DNA from: Nanobdellota archaeon | GTDB taxonomy: Archaea > Nanobdellota > Nanobdellia > Pacearchaeales > GW2011-AR1 | DNA length: 14,048 nucleotides | Assembly: GCA_018901625.1 (NCBI GenBank) | Contig: JAHIEM010000103.1 | Location: 1-14,048 of the forward strand | Direction of reading: 5' to 3' | Shown here: one piece after another, positions 1 through 6,700 of the stretch | How the letters are laid out: each line of letters opens with the position of its first letter | Numbering within the stretch: position 1 is the stretch's first letter | Notes under the pieces: model-generated | Databases searched by the model: none | The model's input: only the letters and a program-made list of their open reading frames with translations | What the model was told of the DNA's origin: nothing | Made by a program: the position numbers and the translations under genes

Positions 1-186
1 GGGAAGATTCCAACAAGCCATTCAGACAGATTTAGAATTCTTGAATTAAAATATCCAGAAATTTACAAATTACTTGACAAAAATTTCTCCTTTTATCAAG
101 ATAGTTATAGAATAAAATTAAATAAAGAAACTTGTGAGGTGCTGAGAAATGATACAGAACAGCTTATTGAAATACTTAAAATCTGA
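1..186 (+). CDS. HEPN-domain protein, C-terminal fragment (probable toxin of a HEPN-MNT pair)
   Basis: The frame is open from base 1 to a TGA at 184-186, giving about 61 residues with the start outside the window. The fragment contains PTSHSDRF, then PEIYKLLDKNFSFYQDSYR, which resembles the C-terminal helix of HEPN domains, where a K-x-P-x-IY-x-L/F-D-x-D/N-F-x-Y pattern precedes the last helix. The catalytic RxxxxH motif would lie upstream and cannot be checked. The nucleotidyltransferase gene starts inside its last 38 bases in another frame, which is the usual tight coupling of HEPN and MNT partners. In characterised pairs HEPN is an RNase toxin and MNT an antitoxin that modifies it. HEPN is inferred from a short fragment plus its neighbour, so the family call is only moderately sure. 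Confidence 0.6.
   Translation, partial: GKIPTSHSDRFRILELKYPEIYKLLDKNFSFYQDSYRIKLNKETCEVLRNDTEQLIEILKI
136..141 (+). promoter_or_regulatory. Shine-Dalgarno site of the nucleotidyltransferase gene
   Basis: GAGGTG ends 7 nt before the ATG at 149. It lies inside the coding end of the HEPN-type gene and fixes the start of the downstream gene, as expected for translation of an internal operon cistron. Confidence 0.7.
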
Positions 187-721
187 AAGCAAAAAATTTT
201 CAAATAAAGATATTTTTGATATTGTAATATATGGCTCATGCATGATGTCAAAAGAAGAGCCAAAAGATATAGACATTGCTGTAATCTTTTTTGATAAAAA
301 ACTTGATGAAAGGCTGAAAATAGCCCAAGAATTCAAGGAGAAAATAAAAAACAAAATAAAAAATTCTGATGTCAGAGGAATAATCTTATCAGAGCTCTTT
401 GATGCCTCATTTCTCGCAAGGCCGGGAATTTTAGCTGAAGGGTACAGCCTTCTTAATGATTCATGGTTTTCAGAAAAAATTGGCTTTAAGGGATATATGT
501 TATTCACCTACTCCTTAACAAATCTCAACCATAATGAAAAAACAAAATTTACCTATTCGCTAATTGGAAGAAAAAATAAAGGGATGATAGAAACTTCTGA
601 GGCCATCCCTCTTGGAAAAGGGGCGTTAATAGTCCCTATAAAAAACAGTTTTTTATTTGAAGATTTTTTAAAAAGATGGAAAGTAAATTTCAAATCAAAA
701 AAAGCTCTTATCTCAGAATGA
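149..721 (+). CDS. MNT-type nucleotidyltransferase, probable antitoxin partner of HEPN protein
   Basis: This 190-residue protein has the minimal nucleotidyltransferase signature: G29-S30 followed by D40-x-D42 (YGSCMMSKEEPKDIDIAV), the metal-binding acidic pair of the Pol-beta fold. The start at 149 is supported by the GAGGTG site 7 nt upstream. It overlaps the HEPN-type frame by 38 nt, and its stop overlaps the next start (ATGA). Typical MNT proteins are about 100 residues. Here roughly 90 extra residues follow, containing GRKNKGMI and LGKGALIVPIKNSFLFEDF, a region I do not recognise and which may be a second domain. By analogy with HepT/MntA it may attach AMP to the HEPN partner, but this is inference. 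A stand-alone RNA- or protein-modifying nucleotidyltransferase is the alternative. Confidence 0.75.
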   Translation: MIQNSLLKYLKSESKKFSNKDIFDIVIYGSCMMSKEEPKDIDIAVIFFDKKLDERLKIAQEFKEKIKNKIKNSDVRGIILSELFDASFLARPGILAEGYSLLNDSWFSEKIGFKGYMLFTYSLTNLNHNEKTKFTYSLIGRKNKGMIETSEAIPLGKGALIVPIKNSFLFEDFLKRWKVNFKSKKALISE

Positions 722-900
722 TATCCAAAAAGAAGTTAAAAGAGTTTGCTAACAGCAATTATTCTAAGAAAATAGGAAAAGAATCAATAAAAATAATTGA
801 GAAAAAATCTGCAGATTTTATTCATGAACTATTGAAAAAAGCATCAAAGAAAGCTGAATTTTCAGGAAGAACAACGATAAAGCCAGAAGATTTAGAATAG
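718..900 (+). CDS. Small histone-fold protein, third helix apparently cut by a TAG
   Basis: The 60-residue product matches the archaeal histone fold. It has a first helix (KKKLKEFANSN), a loop with KKIGKES, a long second helix (about residues 21-45) and then GRTTIKPEDLE, equivalent to the conserved GRKTIKAEDIE before helix 3. It stops there, so helix 3 is missing. The start at 718 gives an ATGA overlap with the nucleotidyltransferase stop. An in-frame ATG at 676 would add 14 residues. Neither start has a clear Shine-Dalgarno site. The frame after the TAG (898-900) continues as VRILLEKS, which looks like the missing helix, up to a TAA at 985-987. It may be a DNA-binding regulator of the operon, a protein that only works as a heterodimer, or a gene in decay. 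Confidence 0.7.
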   Translation: MISKKKLKEFANSNYSKKIGKESIKIIEKKSADFIHELLKKASKKAEFSGRTTIKPEDLE

Positions 901-1024
901 GTTAGGATATTGCTGGAAAAGTCCAACCCTCCTGAGCAAATCATCTTCTCACAAGCATCAAATCCAAGAAAAATAAAATACTTATAATTACCTGCCCGGT
1001 AATATCAGCATAACCAACCCCCCA

Positions 1025-1054
1025 CCCAGAACTAACCTCTGCCCAGAACTAACC
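1025..1054. repeat. Two direct copies of a 13-bp repeat
   Basis: CCCAGAACTAACC is exact at 1025-1037 and 1042-1054, a 17-bp period, within the A/C-rich tract. No function is evident. Confidence 0.6.
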
Positions 1055-1329
1055 CAAACCACAAACCAAACCCAATCCAACCTTCGCTCGTTCTGAAGAA
1101 CTCGCTCGCAAATCAATCAACCCCAAAAGCCAAGTCAGACGAAGATAAAACAAACCCCCACAGAAGCAAGTTAGGATATTTAGAGGCATACAGAAAAAGA
1201 GCCGAAGAAAGACAAAAGAAGAAAGGAAAAGCAGAGCAAGCCATAGTAAAAGAAGAAAAAAACAATCTAAAATCAGAGAAATACGCTATTTCAAAAAAAG
1301 TCAAAAAATGCCTGTTTCTGAAACAATAA
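1036..1329 (+). pseudogene. Start-less open frame, possible decayed gene
   Basis: The frame is open from after a TAA at 1033-1035 to a TAA at 1327-1329, with no ATG, GTG or TTG start that I can find. From about 1129 it reads like a real, highly charged protein tail (KLGYLEAYRKRAEERQKKKG, later AISKKVKKCLFLKQ). Its upstream half runs through the A/C-rich tract and does not look like protein. It is most likely the 3' end of a gene that lost its 5' part. It may also be chance openness in purine-rich DNA. No family was recognised. Confidence 0.35.
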
Positions 1330-1335
1330 GAAAGA

Positions 1336-1343
1336 TTTATATA
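1336..1343 (+). promoter_or_regulatory. TATA box of the AbiE-like operon
   Basis: TTTATATA is centred 25 nt before the ATG at 1365. This is the archaeal geometry for a leaderless mRNA, and no Shine-Dalgarno site precedes that ATG. Confidence 0.75.
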
Positions 1344-1364
1344 CCTTAAACTTATCACCTATTC

Positions 1365-1955
1365 ATGAGAGTAATAAATGCCATACATGAAGCCTTGCTA
1401 AATCGGGGAAAGATCTTCAAAAAAGACGAAATTCTGCATTTGTTGGAAGAGTATAAGAAACTTAAATTGGATGTTAATCATAAGAATATTATTGAATACT
1501 TATCCAAGCACGATTATATAAAAAGAATATTCTTAAGTTATTATTATGTTAATTCCTATGATGAGAAAAAAAGAACTTTTTGTAATTATTCAGATAAGGA
1601 ACTTCTTTTTTATGTGCTCAATAAAGAAAAAATAAAATGGTATTTGGGTCTTAATACGTCAATTTATGAACAGGGGAAAACATGGCAAACCCCCCAAGTT
1701 ATGAGCATAATAAACACGAAAATAAGTGGTAAAAAGAAAATTTTAAGTTTAAATATCAATTTCATAAAAACCAAAGAAAACTTAATTTTTGGAATAAAAA
1801 AATTAGAAACTAAAAATAAGATTCCATATTTTTATTCAGATTCTGCAAAAACTTATCTAGATTTAGTTTATTTTAAGCAATCAGATAAGGTGATACGCCT
1901 AAAAAATACCCAAACTTACTTGAGGAGGTATCCTAAATGGGTTGGAAAGAAATAA
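1365..1955 (+). CDS. abiEi: AbiEi-like antitoxin with winged-helix N-terminus
   Basis: The 196-residue protein has an N-terminal region (about 1-65) that looks like a winged helix, with a YYYVNS wing-like strand. The following part contains KWYLGLNTSIYEQGKTWQTP and later FGIKKLE and PYFYSDSAKTYLDLVYF. These correspond to the conserved wy-x-G-L-x-T/S-A, FG and y-S-D-x-E/A-K/R-T-x-L-D-L elements of AbiEi-type antitoxins. These proteins bind their own promoter and neutralise AbiEii (type IV toxin-antitoxin). The promoter gives a leaderless start. The gene overlaps the AbiEii-like gene by 19 nt, and its last codons carry that gene's Shine-Dalgarno site. Sequence similarity is moderate, but the partner next door makes the call strong. 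Confidence 0.8.
   Translation: MRVINAIHEALLNRGKIFKKDEILHLLEEYKKLKLDVNHKNIIEYLSKHDYIKRIFLSYYYVNSYDEKKRTFCNYSDKELLFYVLNKEKIKWYLGLNTSIYEQGKTWQTPQVMSIINTKISGKKKILSLNINFIKTKENLIFGIKKLETKNKIPYFYSDSAKTYLDLVYFKQSDKVIRLKNTQTYLRRYPKWVGKK
1922..1929 (+). promoter_or_regulatory. Strong Shine-Dalgarno site of the AbiEii-like gene
   Basis: GAGGAGGT lies 7 nt before the ATG at 1937, inside the 3' end of the AbiEi-like gene. It is one of the best matches to the anti-Shine-Dalgarno sequence in the window and suggests efficient toxin translation coupled to the antitoxin. Confidence 0.8.
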
Positions 1956-2866
1956 ATAAAAGTAAATATCTTGCCGAGTTAAGAAAGAATCTTCACCTTG
2001 AACATTCTGATGAAATTATAGAAAAAGACCTTCTTTTAACAATAATCCTGGCAGAAATGGAAAAAAGAAATCTTGGGCAAGAGCTTATTTTTAAAGGCGG
2101 AACATTGTTATCAAGAAACTATCTTGAATATCATAGATTCTCAGAGGATTTAGATTTTGTGCATAAAGACTCTGGAATCTTAAGGGAATTGCCTAAGTCA
2201 ACTAGAGAAAAGAAAATAAAGAAGTTTGTTGACTTCTTTACACCAGAACTAAAGAAAGTAGCCGATGCTTTAGAATTAGAATTTAGCACCGATAGAAGTA
2301 ATAAAAGATTCTGCAAAATGTTAAATGGCAGAGTAGTTTACACATTTAAACTATACTATTCTGATGCAAAATTCATAAAAGTTGAGATAAACTTTGTAGA
2401 AAAAATGCATTATTCTCCTATAAAAATTTCAGTTAGAGCCATAACTGATCTGTTTGATTCAAAAGAGCTAATGTTTCTTCTAAACTTAAAATTAGAAAAC
2501 TTTAATGTTTTGAGCTATCCCCTTGAAGAGATTACTCTGGAGAAATACAGGGCAATTTTAACAAGAAAATACCTTAAAGAAAGAGATTTATTTGATTTAT
2601 TCTTAATAAAAGATTCGCTTGAATTAGATATAAAACTAATTGTGGAGAAAATAAAGAATTCATCCTTAATAAAAAGAAATCTTGAGAACCTTATAAAAGA
2701 AAAATTGGATTTATTAAATAATAATAAATTTTTTAAAAGTGACGAAAAAATTGAGGAACTAGTAATTTTAGATTACAAAAAAGAAGAATTTGAGAAATTC
2801 AAGGAAAAAATTAAGCCAATTCTAATAGAAACTTGCAAGAGGTTCTTGGAGAGTACACAAAACTAA
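1937..2866 (+). CDS. abiEii: AbiEii/AbiGii-family nucleotidyltransferase toxin
   Basis: The 309-residue protein carries the full set of AbiEii motifs. FKGGT at about 52-56 is the GS-like nucleotide-binding motif, and RFSEDLDF at 67-74 holds the metal-binding D71/D73. KVEINF follows in the middle. LEEITLEKYRAIL then RKYLKERDLFDLFLI (roughly 195-225) corresponds to the E-K-x-R-A-x-x-x-R...RD-x-x-D-L block. In characterised AbiE systems this GTP-binding nucleotidyltransferase causes reversible growth arrest and is countered by AbiEi. A strong Shine-Dalgarno site sets the start. It sits second in the operon, 3 bp before the phosphoesterase gene. All expected catalytic residues are present, so it is probably active. 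Confidence 0.92.
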   Translation: MGWKEINKSKYLAELRKNLHLEHSDEIIEKDLLLTIILAEMEKRNLGQELIFKGGTLLSRNYLEYHRFSEDLDFVHKDSGILRELPKSTREKKIKKFVDFFTPELKKVADALELEFSTDRSNKRFCKMLNGRVVYTFKLYYSDAKFIKVEINFVEKMHYSPIKISVRAITDLFDSKELMFLLNLKLENFNVLSYPLEEITLEKYRAILTRKYLKERDLFDLFLIKDSLELDIKLIVEKIKNSSLIKRNLENLIKEKLDLLNNNKFFKSDEKIEELVILDYKKEEFEKFKEKIKPILIETCKRFLESTQN

Positions 2867-2869
2867 AAC

Positions 2870-3346
2870 ATGAAAATTTTTATAATTTCAGATACACATT
2901 TTAATCATAAGAATATTATTCAGTATTCCAATAGGCCGTTTGAAACAGTAGAAACCATGAATGAAGAGATGATCAAAAGATGGAATAGCAAAGTTGGAAA
3001 AGATGACTTGGTAATCCATCTAGGAGATTTTGCATTAGGAAATGAAGGAGAAATAAAAAACAAGCTTAATGGAACTATAATTTTATTGCCCGGAAACCAC
3101 GACCATAAATCAACTAGAAAACTGGGATTTCTAATTATCCATGGAAATTTAAGAATCGGGAACTTAATATTCAGCCATTCTCCCCTGTCAAAAGAAGAAA
3201 TACCCAAAGGATTCGTTAATGTTCATGGGCATATTCACAAAAAAGAAAGCTTAAATGGAATAAATGTAAGTGTTGAAAAAACTAATTATGAACCACTAGA
3301 ATTAGAAGAATTAAGAAAGTTAGTAAAAGAAAGAGAAAAATCATGA
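2870..3346 (+). CDS. Calcineurin-like metallophosphoesterase (COG4186-like)
   Basis: The 158-residue protein has every metallophosphoesterase motif: D8-x-H10 (SDTHFNH), G52-D53, G75-N-H-D78, H103 in FSHSP and H119-G-H-I-H123. These place two metal ions. The opening HKNIIQYSNRPF and the short length fit the COG4186 group of small stand-alone phosphoesterases, whose substrate is unknown to me. It begins 3 bp after the AbiEii-like stop and overlaps the next gene by 4 nt (ATGA), so it is co-transcribed with the AbiE-like pair. This placement suggests an accessory role, such as removing phosphates or nucleotides from toxin-modified targets, but that is only inference. Confidence 0.88.
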   Translation: MKIFIISDTHFNHKNIIQYSNRPFETVETMNEEMIKRWNSKVGKDDLVIHLGDFALGNEGEIKNKLNGTIILLPGNHDHKSTRKLGFLIIHGNLRIGNLIFSHSPLSKEEIPKGFVNVHGHIHKKESLNGINVSVEKTNYEPLELEELRKLVKEREKS

Positions 3347-3795
3347 AACCCCAGACTAAAACACTAGCAATATCTCTAGTTGCAGTTCTAGTTCTAGCAA
3401 TACTTCTTTATGTTGCAATCATGCTTCTCAGCCTGCCCCAAGAATCAGAACAAGAAATACCAGAAAACACAGTAACCAGAATAATTGATGGAGACACTTT
3501 TGAACTTGCTTCAGGAGAAGTTGTAAGACTAATATGCATAGATGCTCCAGAACTAGGAACAACTAGGGCTGAAGAATCATCAGACTTCCTATTTAGTTTA
3601 ATCTATAACAAGCAGGTAAGATTAGAATCAGATATAGAAGATAAGGATGCATACGGAAGATTACTGAGGTATGTTTATGTGAATTCTAGTGAGGGTGAGA
3701 TATTCATAAACAAAGCCCTATTTCAAGAAGGTTTTGCATCTGTTTTCAGATACGGGAATGATACTGCTAAATGTGATGAGATTGAAAATAACTAA
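3343..3795 (+). CDS. Membrane-anchored thermonuclease (SNase-like) protein
   Basis: The 150-residue protein has one hydrophobic segment at about 8-30, likely a signal anchor placing the rest outside the membrane. A staphylococcal-nuclease-like fold begins at residue 43: TRIIDGDTFEL (D49, D51), VRLICIDAPE (R62, D67, E70) and DAYGRLLRYV (R106). R62, E70 and R106 correspond to the catalytic Arg, Glu and Arg of the family. The protein ends right after EGFASVFRYGNDTAKCDEI, where relatives usually continue with a short helix ending near G-L/I-W, so the C-terminus is short. It overlaps the phosphoesterase gene by 4 nt and is the last gene of the operon. Its stop overlaps that of the convergent large gene. 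Confidence 0.85.
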   Translation: MKPQTKTLAISLVAVLVLAILLYVAIMLLSLPQESEQEIPENTVTRIIDGDTFELASGEVVRLICIDAPELGTTRAEESSDFLFSLIYNKQVRLESDIEDKDAYGRLLRYVYVNSSEGEIFINKALFQEGFASVFRYGNDTAKCDEIENN

Positions 3796-6700
3796 CCAAG
3801 AATAACCTCTCCAGTAATCGCTTCTTTTGACTCCCAAACATCCTTAGTATTCCCGCTCCCGCTTTCATCTCCTTCTTCTTTCTTGCTAGAATCATCTTCT
3901 GGATTTCCCTTATCCTCTCCTTCCATCATCATTGACATGAATTTTTTAAACAGATTCTTTACTTCTTTTTCAGATTCTGAAGGAGTGATTTTCACAGAAT
4001 TCATTATTTTTCTCATTTTAAAATACATTTTTACCCCATTTGTCAGCTCTTTGATTTTTTGCACTGGGCTTGATTTTTTATCCCAAGGAGGGCTTTCAGT
4101 TCTTTGCCCCTGTATTTTTTCTGCATCATAAATCATGTCATAAATCATCTGAAAATCAATCTCTGCCTTAACATCTTCAGCAGGAACTTCTTCTGGAAGC
4201 ATTGGCTCTATTTTTATAATATCATTTTCATTTACCTGAGCATATAAGTTAAAAACAATCTCATTAGTTTCATAATCTTTAAATTGAACAGAAATATCCA
4301 CATTCCCGCCATATTTCTCAGAAATTTCCCTTATCTGATTCATAAATTTCTTATCCTGTTTTATCTTCTCTCTTTCTTCTGCAGTTGGGCCTTCTTGATT
4401 TTTTCTTTCTGTTTTTTCTTCTGGAGAGCCGGGAAACTCGTGATTTTTCATTCCATTTTTCATTCCATATTCTATAAACTCTTTTGGAGGAAAAACCCAC
4501 GCTTTCATATATGGAGAAATAATCTGCACCTCTTTGTCCATTCCTTCTAATTTTACTGTCTGTATCTCTTCCCAGAACTCCACGCTTCCATATTTAGTCT
4601 CATATTTTACATCAATTAAATTAACACTAGGCAGTTCATCAATTCCAAGGCACTGCATTCTGTATGCCATTTCTCTTGAATTGTCAACATCTTTCCAATA
4701 AACTTCAAAAATTCCAGACACTGCCTGCTCCCAATTTTCTGCAGAATTAGCTAGATACTTTTCAAAAAACCAGGTGATAAATTCCTGATTAAATCCTTTT
4801 TCAAACTCTTGTCTTTGTTTTTTTAAATTTTCAAAATCATACTTGCACCAATCAGCCTGCCCTCCTGAATAATACTTGTTTTTTAAATTTTGAATTTCCT
4901 CAAATGGCTCTCCCCATCCTCCAAACCAGATAAATCCCTCAGTTTTTCCCTGGTTAGTTCTGCAGCTTCCCCCTGCCTGAAAAACCCCTTTTTCTTGTTT
5001 ATTCTCATCTTTATTTTCAAACTCTTTCCACCAATCCCCGCCTTTCATGCATTTTTCAACACAATCATCTCCAGATTCACAGCTTCCTTCGCATTTTTTT
5101 TGAGCCTCATCCACTACACACTCCAGCTTTTCTCCGCACTCTCCTCTAATGCACTTTTCAACACACGGTCTCTTGCACTCTTTCTCGCATCTTTTTCTGT
5201 CTTCCTCTTTTCTTCTCTCATCCTCCTGCTTTCTATTGTCATCCTCCTGCTTTCTATTGTCATCCTCCTGCTTTCTATTGTCATCCTCCCAATTTTCCAT
5301 TGGTTGTTGATAATCTTGTTGAGGCTGTTCTTGATTAGGATTTTCTAGCTGTCCTTCCGGTTGATTCTCATTAGATTGAGTTGGTTCTGGGTTTATTTCA
5401 CCTGGTTCTGGCTGAGATATTTCTGGCTCAGTTGAAACACTTTCTTCCACATCAAACCCATTTATAGCATTTCCACTAACTCTCATTCTTGAAAATACTG
5501 CTCCTATAAAATTAAAAATAAAATTTCCAGTTATTCCAGGCTCTTGTGATTCAGAACTTGTTTCTTGAACTGGCTCAGGAACTATTTCTTGAATTGATTC
5601 AGAACTTGTTTCCTGCTCATTTGAGGTTTGCTCTTCATTTTCTTGCTCTAAAGTTTGTTCTTGAGGTTCTTGCCCTGAAATTTCATCTTCTAAACTTTCT
5701 TCTGTCTGTGTTTCAGTTTCTGATTGAGATGCACTATCTTCTAAGGGTTCTGTGACAATCACCTGCGGAATTAACTGGCAAACCCCATTACTGCAAACAT
5801 TATTGCTTCCGCACTCATTTGCACTTACACACTCATTTCCAAAAATAATCTCTTCTCTGATTTCTGGCTCTTCTCCGCACTCTCCAATCTTCTCCCAAAA
5901 ACCATTAGTGCAAATTTCAACAATTCTTCCGTCTGACTCGCAGATTCTTTCATCTCCTTCTATACAATCAAATGCCCTGCACTCTGTTAATTCAGTCACC
6001 TGGCATTTCTTTTCAATGCACTCTGCTATGCCACAGGCAGGCTGTCTGCAATCTTCACTTGCTTCACACACTTCTGTTTCTCCTAAACACTGAGTCTCTA
6101 TTGGGCAGTTAGTTTCACTGTCATATCTGCTAAAAAAAACACGGCCCCCTTCAGGGCACTCTATAGAAGAAAGTTCTGGGCATGTCATAGAAATATTCCT
6201 AACAACTTCTTGCAGCTCACCTCTTTCTTTGCACTGCCCTTCAATGCAGTAAAAGTCAGATTCTACTTCTTTTGTTTCATTTCCATCCTGCAATGTTTTT
6301 GTTCCTCTGCCGCAAATTTTACCCCCGCACTGCTCATCAGCGCAGTCAATTGCCTGATTTTCATTGTCATCCTGATTATTATCGCAGATTTCTTCTCCTC
6401 TTTCTCTAAACTCTTCAACTAGTCTTTTCTGGAATTCAACCTGGGTGTAATAATACTCTTTTTTATCATAATCAGAAAATAAGTCCAAATAAAATTGTTT
6501 TCTTGATTCATAATTCACTTTCATCAGCTCTTTTACTTTTTTTTGTTTTTCCTGCTCTTGTTTTATCCATCCATAGCTCTGGTCAAATTCATAACGCTGT
6601 TCTTGAGTCATAGACTCTACCTGAGATTTAAAAGTTTTATCAACCTCTTCCCAGACATTATTTGACTGCTGATTCCATGCTTCATTTAAAGGCCAGAGCT

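Larger units (their letters stand above)
901..1364. other. Intergenic stretch with A/C-rich tract and gene remnants
   Basis: No complete gene is visible. Bases 901-987 continue the histone-fold frame. Bases about 1010-1080 are strongly A/C-rich and poor in G, unlike the surrounding AT-rich DNA. The block CCCAGAACTAACC occurs twice, at 1025-1037 and 1042-1054. A short palindrome, GTTCT-GA-AGAAC (1090-1101), sits between two copies of CGCTCG. GTTAGGATATT occurs at 901-911 and again at 1170-1180. The last 30 bases hold the AbiE promoter. Confidence 0.6.

Noticed and set aside
118..507. Minus-strand open frame opposite the nucleotidyltransferase
   Set aside because: The plus strand carries the catalytic motifs and a Shine-Dalgarno site; the opposite frame has neither.
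1113..1358. Minus-strand 81-codon frame in the 901-1364 gap
   Set aside because: It is Phe/Ser-rich, covers the AbiE promoter, and mirrors a purine-rich plus-strand stretch.
5218..5290. CRISPR array
   Set aside because: The units are directly adjacent with no spacers and are in frame within a large gene.
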